From CAYFPO01 sp964345035 (GTDB lineage: Bacteria; Fidelibacterota; Marinisomatia; SCGC-AAA003-L08; GCA-002704045), in contig CAYFPO010000002.1 of assembly GCA_964345035.1 (NCBI GenBank), forward strand, positions 1 through 64,000: 64,000 nucleotides of DNA, written 5' to 3'. Shown here one piece after another: positions 19,801 to 29,107 of this stretch. Under the pieces are notes generated by a model. That model was not told where the DNA came from. It searched no databases and worked only from the letters and a program-made list of their open reading frames with translations. The number at the start of each line of letters is the position of its first letter. Position 1 is the stretch's first letter. The translations under genes were made by a program, and so were the position numbers.

Positions 19801-20933
19801 AATTTATTGATTTAGATACTCAATACAATTTATTAAAACCTGCAATTAATAATAAAATTCAAGAGGTGCTGGATAGTGGACAATACATTCTTGGGAATAG
19901 AGTTGCAGAATTGGAGATCAAATTAGCAAATTATGTTGGAGTTGATTACTGTGTAACCTGTTCATCCGGTACAGATGCCCTTTTAATGTGTTTGTTGGCA
20001 TGGGATATTGGACCAGGTGATGCGGTATTTACAACGCCATTTACGTTTGCAGCAACGGCGGAAGTGATCCATTTATCTGGTGCTACGCCTGTTTTTGTAG
20101 ATATTGATTCGGAAACTTTTACTATTGATCCACATAAATTAGAAGCTACTATTCATCAAATATCAGATAATGGAGAATTGAGCCCAAAAGCAATTATTCC
20201 GGTAGATTTATTTGGTTTATGTGCAGATTATAAACAGATCTCAAAAGTTGCTGAAGAGAACCAATTATTAGTTTTGGAAGATGCAGCCCAGTCTTTTGGT
20301 GCAGTACAGAATGGTAATAAAGCAGGTAATTTTGGTGATGCTGCAGGTACTTCATTCTTCCCTGCAAAACCGTTGGGTTGTTACGGGGACGGGGGAGCTA
20401 TATTCACCAATGATTTAGAATTGACTAAAATTCTTCGATCAATAAGAGTACATGGTCAGGGTACAAATAAATATGAAAATGTGAGACTGGGAATTAATGG
20501 AAGACTGGATACAATTCAGGCTGCAGTATTACTGGAGAAATTAAAGATATTTCCAAGTGAACTGAAAAAAAGGAATGAAATTGCCAATCAATATACTACC
20601 CTTTTGAAAGACATTGTCCAAACACCTGTTATTCCATCAAAAAATACATCATCCTGGGCACAATATTCAATTTTAGCTGAAAATAGTAATAAAAGAAATA
20701 AAATCAGAGAAAATCTGAAAAATTCTGATATTCCTACAGCAATTTATTATCAGACTCCATTACATCTGCAGCATGTTTATAATTCTCTGGGATACAGGAA
20801 TCGAGATTTTCCAGTTTCAGAAAATATCAGTGAAAGGATTTTCAGTTTACCAATGCATCCATATTTACATTCAGAGGACATCGCCAGGATTTGTGAAATT
20901 ATCCACAAAACATTGCTAAAAACTGCCAATTAA
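19797..20933 (+). CDS. DegT/DnrJ/EryC1 (WbpE-like) sugar aminotransferase
   Basis: A 378-residue PLP enzyme of the nucleotide-sugar aminotransferase family. CSSGTDALLMCLLAWDIGPGD is the cofactor-phosphate loop, LVLEDAAQSFGA supplies the PLP-nitrogen Asp, and Lys191 in FFPAKPLGCYGDGGA is the Schiff-base lysine. The closest match by motif is the WbpE/WlbC type that aminates C3 of UDP-3-keto-GlcNAcA. The bi-domain oxidoreductase at 51165, which has a Gfo/Idh/MocA half, could provide a keto substrate. That link is inference. Confidence 0.88.
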   Translation: MKFIDLDTQYNLLKPAINNKIQEVLDSGQYILGNRVAELEIKLANYVGVDYCVTCSSGTDALLMCLLAWDIGPGDAVFTTPFTFAATAEVIHLSGATPVFVDIDSETFTIDPHKLEATIHQISDNGELSPKAIIPVDLFGLCADYKQISKVAEENQLLVLEDAAQSFGAVQNGNKAGNFGDAAGTSFFPAKPLGCYGDGGAIFTNDLELTKILRSIRVHGQGTNKYENVRLGINGRLDTIQAAVLLEKLKIFPSELKKRNEIANQYTTLLKDIVQTPVIPSKNTSSWAQYSILAENSNKRNKIRENLKNSDIPTAIYYQTPLHLQHVYNSLGYRNRDFPVSENISERIFSLPMHPYLHSEDIARICEIIHKTLLKTAN

Positions 20934-20967
20934 ACTGTTTTAATAAAAATTAATAAATTATAATTTA

Positions 20968-22602
20968 ATGAAAAAAGATATTTTACATCTGCCATCCCAT
21001 ACTTTAAATGACAGGCAAATTTGTGATTTGGAACTCATATTGAACAGTGGGTTTACCCCGTTAAACGGATTTTTGAATAAATCTAATTACGATTCAGTCT
21101 GTTCACATTTGCGATTGGCTGACGGTGCATTATGGCCGATTCCAATTACTTTGGATATTTCACAAAAGGTTGCAGATTCTCTTACAGATGAGCAACTGGT
21201 ATTACGAGACAAGGAAGGATTTGCTCTTGCAATTCTGGAAATTGAAGATATCTGGCAGCCGGATTTATCCCATGAAGCAGAAGTCATTTTTGGAACAACA
21301 GATCCAACACATCCCGGTGTATCATATTTAAACCATCAATCTCAACCAATGTATGTTGGCGGAAAGGTGAAACAAATATCAAAGCCTCATCATTATGATT
21401 TTCAAAACCTTCGGCATACACCTGATGAACTGAAATCTCAATTTCAAAAATTAGGTTGGAATAAAGTGGTTGCATTTCAGACCAGGAATCCACTTCATAA
21501 GGCTCATTTTGAGATGACCCTTCGAGCATCAAAAGAATTTGGTGCTAATATTCTAATTCATCCGGTAGTTGGATTAACCAAACCGGGAGATGTGAATCAT
21601 TATACACGGGTTCGATGTTATCAAAAAATTCTGGATAAATATCCCGTGGATACCGCAATGTTAAGTTTATTACCGCTGGCGATGAGAATGGGTGGACCAC
21701 GTGAAGCATTATGGCATACGATTATTCGTAAAAATTTTGGGTGTACCCATTTTATAGTAGGTAGAGATCATGCCGGACCGGGGTCTGATAATAATGGGAA
21801 TCCGTTTTATGGTCCATACGAAGCTCAAGAATTGGTAGAAAAACACAGTGAAGAAATAGGTATAACCTTAGTTCCGTTTAAAAAAATGGTGTATAATGAA
21901 GAAAAAGCTGAGTTCTATCCTGTGGATGAAATACCGGAGGGTATGCGGACATTAGATATTTCAGGGTCTGAACTCCGCCGCAGGCTGGATAGGGGATTGG
22001 ATATTCCTGATTGGTTTTCTTTTTCAAGTGTGATCAGTGAATTGAGAAAATCCAGACCCCCGCTGATCCGGCGTGGATTCACCGTGTTTTTTACCGGACT
22101 TTCCGGATCGGGAAAATCTACACTTGCAAAGGCATTAATGGTAAAACTACTTGAAGACGGCAGGCGACCAGTGACACTGTTGGATGGAGATATTGTGAGG
22201 ACCCATCTCTCAAATGAATTGGGGTTTTCCAAAGAGCATAGATCCATTAATGTACAGCGGATTGGTTTTGTAGCAAGTGAAATTACTAAAAATAGAGGAA
22301 TAGCAATTTGTGCTCCTATAGCACCCTACAGAAAAGACAGAAAAGTAAATAATGATTTAATAACACAATATGGTGGATATATTGAAGTGTTTGTATCAAC
22401 ACCGTTAGAAGTGTGCGAATCCAGGGATGTAAAAGGTCTCTATGCGAAAGCACGAAAAGGATTAATAAAAGATTTTACCGGGATTGATGATCCCTATGAA
22501 GAACCCCGAAATCCTGACCTTTGTATTGATTCAAGCTCTACTCCACCGGAAAAATTGGTCCAAGAGATTATTCTGAAAATTGAACAATTGGGGTATATGT
22601 AA
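20968..22602 (+). CDS. sat-cysC: Bifunctional sulfate adenylyltransferase / APS kinase
   Basis: A 544-residue fusion that activates sulfate to APS (residues about 1-360) and then to PAPS (about 365-544). The sulfurylase half has QTRNPLHKAHFEMT near 171 and GRDHAGPG near 266. The kinase half has the P-loop GLSGSGKST at 377-385 and the APS-site segment DGDIVRTHLSNELGF. The order sulfurylase-then-kinase resembles the Aquifex-type fusion. It sits inside the polysaccharide locus, suggesting PAPS for polysaccharide sulfation, but I see no sulfotransferase in the window. General sulfate assimilation is the alternative. A terminator follows. Confidence 0.95.
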   Translation: MKKDILHLPSHTLNDRQICDLELILNSGFTPLNGFLNKSNYDSVCSHLRLADGALWPIPITLDISQKVADSLTDEQLVLRDKEGFALAILEIEDIWQPDLSHEAEVIFGTTDPTHPGVSYLNHQSQPMYVGGKVKQISKPHHYDFQNLRHTPDELKSQFQKLGWNKVVAFQTRNPLHKAHFEMTLRASKEFGANILIHPVVGLTKPGDVNHYTRVRCYQKILDKYPVDTAMLSLLPLAMRMGGPREALWHTIIRKNFGCTHFIVGRDHAGPGSDNNGNPFYGPYEAQELVEKHSEEIGITLVPFKKMVYNEEKAEFYPVDEIPEGMRTLDISGSELRRRLDRGLDIPDWFSFSSVISELRKSRPPLIRRGFTVFFTGLSGSGKSTLAKALMVKLLEDGRRPVTLLDGDIVRTHLSNELGFSKEHRSINVQRIGFVASEITKNRGIAICAPIAPYRKDRKVNNDLITQYGGYIEVFVSTPLEVCESRDVKGLYAKARKGLIKDFTGIDDPYEEPRNPDLCIDSSSTPPEKLVQEIILKIEQLGYM

Positions 22603-22626
22603 AAATTAAAAATAGAAAATATTTTA

Positions 22627-22655
22627 AAGGGTGAATCTTAGATTCACCCTTTTTT
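22627..22655 (+). terminator. Rho-independent terminator after sat-cysC
   Basis: A strong hairpin with stem AAGGGTGAATC (from about 22627) pairing with GATTCACCCTT around a TTA loop at 22638-22640, followed by a run of T to 22655. It lies 25 bases after the sat-cysC stop and separates the left arm of the polysaccharide locus from the regulator and island downstream. Confidence 0.92.
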
Positions 22656-22690
22656 ATAAATCCTATAAAAATATATTGCATTATATCTAA

Positions 22691-22715
22691 TAATGAGTAA
22701 ATTTATTACTCATTA
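22691..22715. promoter_or_regulatory. Perfect inverted repeat, probable operator of the downstream regulator
   Basis: TAATGAGTAA at 22691-22700 and TTACTCATTA at 22706-22715 are perfect inverted copies with a five-base spacer. The repeat ends 15 bases before the GTG start of the HTH regulator, where a dimeric regulator would block transcription. There is no T-run, so it is not a terminator. Autoregulation is inferred from position and symmetry. Confidence 0.7.
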
Positions 22716-22730
22716 AATGATTTATAATTT

Positions 22731-23261
22731 GTGTTAGAATCGTTAGTCACATCAAAAACGCGGGTAAAACTGTTGTTGAAATTCTTTTTGAATCCGGAGA
22801 CCCGGGCATATCTTCGGGGGCTTGCTGCAGAATTCGGTGAATCCACTAATGCCATCCGGGTGGAATTAAACCGCCTCACGGACGCAAATCTGCTAAAATC
22901 TACAAACAGCGGCAGAACGGTATTATATAGAGCTAATATGGATCACACCCTGTTTGGAGATATTCAAAATGTAGTCCGTAAATATGTTGGGATTGACCGA
23001 TTGGTAGATGAAATGGTAAAAAAACTGGGCGATCTGAAAGCGGCGTATATTACGGGTGATTATGCTCATGGCCTGGATACAGGCATCATAGATTTGGTGT
23101 TGGTAGGTAAAATCAATCCAAAGATTCTTTTCGATCTCACGGAAAAAACCAGCGTCTTAATAAACAGAAAGATTAGACCATTGGTTTTATCTCCTAAAGA
23201 ATGTGAAAAATTAAAAATGCAACTGGATATTGAACATGCATTATTGGTTTGGAGTAATTGA
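22731..23261 (+). CDS. HTH transcriptional regulator with degenerate nucleotidyltransferase-like domain
   Basis: A 176-residue protein from GTG 22731. Residues about 1-75 form an ArsR-like winged helix (LRGLAAEFGESTNAIRVEL, LLKSTNSGRTVLYRAN). Residues about 95-176 resemble a pol-beta nucleotidyltransferase core (YITGDYAHGLDTGIIDLVLVG). The catalytic Gly-Ser is replaced by Gly-Asp and the first metal aspartate by Ile, so enzymatic activity is doubtful; a ligand-sensing role is possible. Proteins of this layout often precede polysaccharide genes in FCB bacteria. Base composition matches the conserved flanks, not the island that starts at its stop codon. Confidence 0.8.
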   Translation: MLESLVTSKTRVKLLLKFFLNPETRAYLRGLAAEFGESTNAIRVELNRLTDANLLKSTNSGRTVLYRANMDHTLFGDIQNVVRKYVGIDRLVDEMVKKLGDLKAAYITGDYAHGLDTGIIDLVLVGKINPKILFDLTEKTSVLINRKIRPLVLSPKECEKLKMQLDIEHALLVWSN

Positions 23262-23266
23262 ATATT

Positions 23267-24292
23267 ATGGAAAATGTAATTAATAATAAGTCTGTCTTAA
23301 TTACTGGTGGAACAGGTTCTTTTGGTAAAGAATTCATTAAAACTGTTATTGAGAAATCAAATGTTAAGAAGTTAGTCGTTTACAGTCGTGATGAATTGAA
23401 ACAGTTTGAAATGCAACAGATTTGGGCAGAGTCAGATTCTTCACCTATGAGATATTTTATAGGAGATGTTCGAGATTATAATAGATTAAAAATGGCAATG
23501 ACCGATATAGATATTGTTATACATGCTGCTGCATTAAAACAAGTTCCAGCTGCAGAATATAATCCGTTTGAAGCAGTTAAAACAAATGTGATCGGTGGTC
23601 AAAATGTTATTGATGCTTCAATTGAATGTGGTGTTAAAAAAGTAATTGCACTTAGTACAGATAAAGCTGCAGCTCCTATAAACTTATATGGAGCAACTAA
23701 ATTAACCTCAGATAAGTTGTTTATAGCAGCAAATAACTATAAAGGTAAAAAGAACATAAAATTTTCAGTTGTAAGATATGGGAATGTGATGTGTAGTCGA
23801 GGATCTGTTATTCCTTTTTTTCTCAGTAAAAGAAAGGAAAAAGTCCTTCCTATAACTGATGATAAAATGACACGATTCAATATTACACTTCAAGATGGCG
23901 TTAATTTTGTAATTAATTGTTTAGAAAAAATGTGGGGCGGGGAATTATTTGTGCCAAAAATTCCAAGTTATAGAATTTTAGATGTTGCAAAGGCTGTAGC
24001 TCCTGAATGTAAAACTGAAATTATTGGTATTAGACCAGGTGAAAAACTTCATGAAGAAATGATAACATCAACAGATTCAATGAATTGTATAGAATTTAAA
24101 AATTACTATGTTATCCTTCCTTCTACGAAGCTCTGGGATATAGAAAAATTTAGATTAGAGAGTAATTCAGAAGAGGGTTCATATTGCAAAGATGGATTTT
24201 CTTATAATAGTGGATCAAATGAGATCTTTCTAACAGTTGACGATTTGAAAAGTCTAATAAGATCTATTTATAAAAGCACCAATGGATCTTAA
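23267..24292 (+). CDS. pseB: UDP-N-acetylglucosamine 4,6-dehydratase (inverting), PseB-like
   Basis: A 341-residue SDR enzyme that makes the 4-keto-6-deoxy sugar which opens pseudaminic-acid-type pathways. The NAD site GGTGSFG is at 14-20. SRDELKQFEMQ, HAAALKQVPAAEYNP and LSTDKAAAPINLYGATK are hallmarks of PseB/FlaA1-type dehydratases. ATG 23267 is preferred; TTG 23258, which overlaps the upstream stop as TTGA, is the alternative and would add three residues. It is the first gene of the nonulosonic-acid cassette and overlaps the next gene. Confidence 0.92.
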   Translation: MENVINNKSVLITGGTGSFGKEFIKTVIEKSNVKKLVVYSRDELKQFEMQQIWAESDSSPMRYFIGDVRDYNRLKMAMTDIDIVIHAAALKQVPAAEYNPFEAVKTNVIGGQNVIDASIECGVKKVIALSTDKAAAPINLYGATKLTSDKLFIAANNYKGKKNIKFSVVRYGNVMCSRGSVIPFFLSKRKEKVLPITDDKMTRFNITLQDGVNFVINCLEKMWGGELFVPKIPSYRILDVAKAVAPECKTEIIGIRPGEKLHEEMITSTDSMNCIEFKNYYVILPSTKLWDIEKFRLESNSEEGSYCKDGFSYNSGSNEIFLTVDDLKSLIRSIYKSTNGS

Positions 24293-25142
24293 AAAAATTG
24301 CAATAGGCTCTGCTCAATTTGGGATGGATTATGGAATTTCTAATAAGATTGGAAAACTTAGTTATAGTTCAATCAATGATATTCTAACAATTGCGAATAA
24401 AAATGATATAAATACGATAGATACAGCCCATTCATATGGTGAAAGTGAACTACAAATAGGGAAATATCTGCATTTACATCCCAATGAGGATTGGGAAATA
24501 ATTACTAAAGTTAGTATCTGTAATAATTCTCTTGAAGATAAGATCAATCAAACTATATATAAATTGGGAAGTACTCCAACTGTCATTCTATTTCATAATT
24601 CCTATGAATATCTTGATTCAAAAAATATTGAAGAACTAATGAGGATAAAGGAAAAATTTGATATTGAAAAAATTGGTGTGTCAGTTTATACAATGGAAGA
24701 AATTGATAATGTAATTTCACATAAGATTCCTGATGTAGTTCAATTACCAATAAATATTTTAGATACAAGATTGTATAAAAATGGTTGCTTAGATCATCTA
24801 GATGAACTGAATATAGAGATTCATGCACGTTCAATATTTTTACAAGGTTTGTTTTATTTAAAGAAAAATAATATTCCTTCCCAATTTTCTGAAGTTATTC
24901 CATATTTAGAACAATTGAATGAAATTTCAAACACACAGAAATTAACAATTCCTGAACTTTCATTATTATGGGTACTGTCCCTTCATCAGATTAAAAAAGT
25001 TATAATTGGAATAGAGAGCTCAGCTCAATTATTAAAAAATATACAAACTGCGGAACTAAATGTTCATCCCTCTATTTTTGAAGATGCATTAAATATTGAA
25101 TTTCATAATGATAATATTTTGGATCCTTCAAAATGGAATTAA
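24282..25142 (+). CDS. Aldo/keto reductase family protein of the nonulosonic-acid cassette
   Basis: A 286-residue AKR-fold protein. IDTAHSYGESELQIGK near residues 46-61 holds the expected Asp47 and Tyr52, and Lys76 in IITKVS completes the catalytic set; the His could lie in VILFHNSYEYLD. It overlaps genes on both sides, placing it firmly between PseB and the SpsF-aminotransferase fusion. No aldo/keto reductase step exists in the standard pseudaminic or legionaminic routes, so its substrate is unknown. Confidence 0.85.
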   Translation: MDLKKIAIGSAQFGMDYGISNKIGKLSYSSINDILTIANKNDINTIDTAHSYGESELQIGKYLHLHPNEDWEIITKVSICNNSLEDKINQTIYKLGSTPTVILFHNSYEYLDSKNIEELMRIKEKFDIEKIGVSVYTMEEIDNVISHKIPDVVQLPINILDTRLYKNGCLDHLDELNIEIHARSIFLQGLFYLKKNNIPSQFSEVIPYLEQLNEISNTQKLTIPELSLLWVLSLHQIKKVIIGIESSAQLLKNIQTAELNVHPSIFEDALNIEFHNDNILDPSKWN

Positions 25143-27166
25143 AAACTTTAGCTATTGTCCAAGCCAGAACTGGGTCCTCTAGATTGCCTGCAAAAGTTTT
25201 AAAAAGAATCAATAATACTCCAGTTATTGAATTATTGTTAAAAAGGCTTTCAAAATCAAGTGCAATTGATAAAATCATTATGGCAACAACTTCTAAAAAA
25301 GAAGATGATTCTCTTGCCAATCTTGTTAATAACTTGGGATTCGATGTTTTTAGAGGATCTGTTAATAATGTGTTAAAAAGATTTTATGAAGCTGCTAATT
25401 CATGTAAGGCTAATTATATAGTTAGAATTACAGGAGATTGTCCATTGATCGATGTAGAAATTGTAGATCAGATCATAAATAAAATAAAATCGTCAGATTA
25501 CGATTATGTTAGCAACACAATAAAACCCACTTTTGCTGATGGGTTAGATACAGAAGTATTTTCATTCGAGGCTTTACAGATTGCATTTAGTAATGCTAAG
25601 TCAAGTTATGATAAAGAACATGTTACTCCATTTATCAAATATAATTCTCAATTCAAGACTTATAACGTTGAATCATCTTTCAATTATTCAGTTGAAAGAT
25701 GGACTATAGATGAATCTAAAGATTTTGAATTGATTTCATCAATATTTTCACATTTCAATCCAAACATTTATTTTAAATCAAAAGATATTTTGGATCTAAA
25801 AACTGAAAAACCAGAACTGTTCGAATTAAATAAAGATATAATAAGAGATGAAGGTTCGAAATTAAATTCAGGACAGAAATTTTGGAAAAGAGCAAAATCA
25901 ATTATACCAGGAGGTAATATGCTCTTATCTAAAAGACCTGAATTATTCTTACCTAATGAATGGCCTACATATTTCAAAAGAGCAAAAGGTTGTAAAGTAT
26001 GGGATCTAGATGATAAGGAATATTTAGATCTTTCGACCATGGGAATTGGAACTAATACTTTAGGATATGGGTACCCAGAGATAGATGAAGAAGTTAAAAA
26101 TGCAATTTCATCAGGAAATATGTCAACATTAAATTGCAAAGAGGAGATCCTACTTGCTGAAAAATTAATAGAATTACATCCATGGGCTGACATGGTCAGA
26201 TTTGCTAGAACGGGAGGAGAAGCAAATGCGATATCTGTTAGAATTGCAAGAGCTGCTAGTGGAAAGGATAATATAGCAATTTGTGGTTATCATGGATGGC
26301 ATGATTGGTATTTAGCATCAAATCTTTCAGATGATTCAAATTTAAATGGATATCTTTTACCTGGTTTAAAACCAAAAGGAGTACCTCAAGTATTAGATAA
26401 AACTATATTTCCATTTCGATACAATGACCTGAATGAGTTAAAAAAAATAGTAAAAGAACATGAAATTGGCGTAATTAAAATGGAAGTGGTTCGTAACATT
26501 GCTCCTGAAAACAATTTTCTATTAGAAGTTAGAAAATTTGCAGATAAAAATAATATTATATTGATCTTTGATGAATGTTCATCTGGGTTCAGAGAAACGA
26601 ATGGTGGTATTCATAAAAAGTATAACATTTTTCCTGATATGGCTATATTTGGAAAGGCATTGGGAAATGGATATGCAATTACAGCTGTTATTGGAAAAAG
26701 AGTGATAATGGAAGAAGCTCAATCTACTTTTATTAGTAGTACATTTTGGACTGAAAGAATTGGACCTGTAGCTGGACTTAAAACCTTAGAAGTCATGAAT
26801 AATCTAAGCTCATGGGACATAATAACTCAACAAGGATTGAAAGTGCAGAAAAAAATAGTCCAAATTGCAGATTCATATAAAATCCCGATTGAAGTATTTG
26901 GTATACCAGCATTGACAGGATTTAATATACTTTTAGATAATTGGTTAAAATACAAAACACTCATATGTCAAGAGATGTTGAAATCAGGGATATTAGCATC
27001 TAACTTGATCTATTTATGCATTGACCATAATGATGAGATCTTAGATATTTATTTTAACAAATTAGATGAAATTTTTAAACTAATAAAAGATTGTCAAGAA
27101 AAAGGAAACATTGATGAATATCTACACTCTCCAGTTTGTCAAACAGGATTTCAAAGGTTGAATTAA
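25133..27166 (+). CDS. Fusion of SpsF-type cytidylyltransferase and GSA-aminomutase-like class III aminotransferase
   Basis: A 677-residue two-domain protein. Residues about 1-245 match SpsF/NeuA-like nucleotidyltransferases (AIVQARTGSSRLPAKVL, FRGSVNNVLKRFYEAA, RITGDCPLID) and probably make a CMP-sugar. Residues about 250-677 match the glutamate-1-semialdehyde aminomutase branch of class III aminotransferases (FARTGGEANAISVRIARAA, CGYHGWHDWY, LIFDECSSGFRE). The PLP lysine is Lys508 in GKALGNGY. GSA here would not serve haem synthesis; the neighbours point to a nucleotide or nonulosonic sugar. The reading frame is continuous, so this is a true fusion in this sequence. Confidence 0.88.
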   Translation: MELKTLAIVQARTGSSRLPAKVLKRINNTPVIELLLKRLSKSSAIDKIIMATTSKKEDDSLANLVNNLGFDVFRGSVNNVLKRFYEAANSCKANYIVRITGDCPLIDVEIVDQIINKIKSSDYDYVSNTIKPTFADGLDTEVFSFEALQIAFSNAKSSYDKEHVTPFIKYNSQFKTYNVESSFNYSVERWTIDESKDFELISSIFSHFNPNIYFKSKDILDLKTEKPELFELNKDIIRDEGSKLNSGQKFWKRAKSIIPGGNMLLSKRPELFLPNEWPTYFKRAKGCKVWDLDDKEYLDLSTMGIGTNTLGYGYPEIDEEVKNAISSGNMSTLNCKEEILLAEKLIELHPWADMVRFARTGGEANAISVRIARAASGKDNIAICGYHGWHDWYLASNLSDDSNLNGYLLPGLKPKGVPQVLDKTIFPFRYNDLNELKKIVKEHEIGVIKMEVVRNIAPENNFLLEVRKFADKNNIILIFDECSSGFRETNGGIHKKYNIFPDMAIFGKALGNGYAITAVIGKRVIMEEAQSTFISSTFWTERIGPVAGLKTLEVMNNLSSWDIITQQGLKVQKKIVQIADSYKIPIEVFGIPALTGFNILLDNWLKYKTLICQEMLKSGILASNLIYLCIDHNDEILDIYFNKLDEIFKLIKDCQEKGNIDEYLHSPVCQTGFQRLN

Positions 27167-28041
27167 TGAAAGTTCTTATAACAGGAAGTTCTGGAATGTT
27201 AGGTTCAATGTTGGTTGAAAAATTCAAAGATGTTTATGAAGTTTATTCAACGAATAGATCAGGAATTAATTTTAGTTCTATCAAAAAATTTTTACAGTTT
27301 GATTTGATGAATAGATCCTATACACCATTGATAGATTGGGCTGATCCAGATGTGATCATTCATTGTGCTGCTAATACCAATTTGGAATTTTGTGAGAACA
27401 ATATCGAAGATGCAATGACGATAAATGGACATGCGTTAGGTCTTCTAGAAAAATCTAATGCAAAGATTATATATATTTCTTCAGACGCAGTGTTTGGAGA
27501 TAATTTAGTATCTAATGAAAATGATTCCCCTCGGCCTTTAAATGTTTATGGGAGGTCTAAATTGTTAGGAGAACAACAACTCCAAAGTAATATTCATAAA
27601 CATTCGATTATTAGGACAACTATAGTAGGAAAAAATAAAGATCGATCAAAATCGAGTTTTTTAGATTGGATCTACAGGTCTTTAATATTACAAAAAAGGA
27701 TCACTCTTTATGATAATGTGATTTTTACACCGATCTCTATTTGGCAATTAGGAGAAGAAATTCAATATATAATAGATAATTCAATATCTGGATTGTATCA
27801 TATTGGCTGTTGTGACCCAATTTCTAAATATGACTTTGGACGAAAATTTTCTGAAAAATTACAATTAAACACCCACCTGATACAGAAAGGAAAGATTGAT
27901 GATCGATCAGTACTTAAAAGGTCAATCAATCAATCTTTAGACTCTAGAAAATATGAAAGCGTTACTGGCAGTAAAATGCCAGGCATTGATCTAGTTATAG
28001 ACTCGACAGTTAATCATTATCAGGAATATAGAAATGCATAG
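27166..28041 (+). CDS. RmlD-like SDR family sugar reductase
   Basis: A 291-residue SDR starting at ATG 27166, whose A is the last base of the upstream TAA. The motif GSSGMLGS near residue 7-14, IHCAANTNLEFCE, YISSDAVFG and YGRSKLLGE are those of the RmlD (dTDP-4-keto-rhamnose reductase) group. RmlD's own rml partners are absent here, so reduction or epimerisation of a nonulosonic-acid precursor is more likely. Overlaps neuB by eight bases. Confidence 0.82.
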   Translation: MKVLITGSSGMLGSMLVEKFKDVYEVYSTNRSGINFSSIKKFLQFDLMNRSYTPLIDWADPDVIIHCAANTNLEFCENNIEDAMTINGHALGLLEKSNAKIIYISSDAVFGDNLVSNENDSPRPLNVYGRSKLLGEQQLQSNIHKHSIIRTTIVGKNKDRSKSSFLDWIYRSLILQKRITLYDNVIFTPISIWQLGEEIQYIIDNSISGLYHIGCCDPISKYDFGRKFSEKLQLNTHLIQKGKIDDRSVLKRSINQSLDSRKYESVTGSKMPGIDLVIDSTVNHYQEYRNA

Positions 28042-29107
28042 GTTCAAAATTGGAGAGAATTACATAGGACATGAAGCCCCTTTATATTTCATTGCTGATG
28101 TTGCTGCAAATCATGATGGAGATCTAGATCGTGCATTCAAACTGATAGAATTAGCAAAGGAGTCTGGAGCAGATGCTGTCAAGTTTCAAAATTTCATTGC
28201 TTCAAAAATTGTAAGTAAAAATGGGTTTGAAGATCTAGAAGGACAATTGTCACACCAATCTAAGTGGGAAAAATCTGTTTATGAAACATATGAAGATGCT
28301 AGCATATCTTTAGATTGGACTCAAAAACTCAAAGAAAAATGTGATGAGATGGACATTGAATATTTTACAAGTCCATATGATTTTAAATCAGTAGACTATG
28401 TGGATCCATATGTCCATGCTTATAAAATTGGCTCAGGTGATTTAACCTGGCATGATATAATTAAACATATTGCATTAAAAGAAAAACCAGTCTTGATTGC
28501 AACTGGAGCTTCAACGCTTGAAGAAGTTAAGTCTGCAATGTATATTATCCTAAAACATAATCAACAAGTTGTTTTAATGCAGTGTAACACTAATTATACA
28601 GCAAAATCTGAAAATTTTAAATATATCAATTTGAATGTACTATCTACTTACAAAAACATGTATCCAGATATCATCCTTGGATTATCAGATCATACGCATG
28701 GACATTCTACTATATTAGGCGCGATAGCACTTGGGGCGAGAGTGTTCGAAAAACATTTTACTGATGATAATTCACGTATTGGTCCAGATCACACTTTTGC
28801 AATGAATCCAATTACATGGAGATCAATGGTAGAAGCAGCTAATGAGCTAGATCTTGCATTGGGTGATGGAGATAAAAAAATTGAAGAAAATGAAAAAGAG
28901 ACTGCTATTGTTCAAAGGAGGGGATTAAGATTTACCAAAGATCTTTCAAAAGGGCAAATATTACAAAAGGACGATCTATTCCCATTGAGACCCAGAATGG
29001 TAGATGGGATCCCCCCTTATGAAGTCAATAAGCTGATAGGGAAAAAATTAAATGCAGACGTAAAATCAGATGACTATATCAAATGGGAGATGATAGAAGA
29101 TGCTTAA
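28034..29107 (+). CDS. neuB: NeuB-family nonulosonic acid synthase (PseI/SpsE-like)
   Basis: A 357-residue aldolase-type synthase that condenses phosphoenolpyruvate with a six-carbon amino sugar to give a nine-carbon nonulosonic acid. The TIM barrel carries FIADVAANHDGDLDRA, KIGSGDLTWHDII, ATGASTLEEV and GLSDHTHGHSTILGA. The C-terminal antifreeze-like SAF domain runs about 295-357 (LRFTKDLSKGQIL, RMVDGIPPYEV). Whether the product is pseudaminic, legionaminic or another acid cannot be told from motifs. Overlaps both neighbours by eight bases. Confidence 0.93.
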   Translation: MHRFKIGENYIGHEAPLYFIADVAANHDGDLDRAFKLIELAKESGADAVKFQNFIASKIVSKNGFEDLEGQLSHQSKWEKSVYETYEDASISLDWTQKLKEKCDEMDIEYFTSPYDFKSVDYVDPYVHAYKIGSGDLTWHDIIKHIALKEKPVLIATGASTLEEVKSAMYIILKHNQQVVLMQCNTNYTAKSENFKYINLNVLSTYKNMYPDIILGLSDHTHGHSTILGAIALGARVFEKHFTDDNSRIGPDHTFAMNPITWRSMVEAANELDLALGDGDKKIEENEKETAIVQRRGLRFTKDLSKGQILQKDDLFPLRPRMVDGIPPYEVNKLIGKKLNADVKSDDYIKWEMIEDA

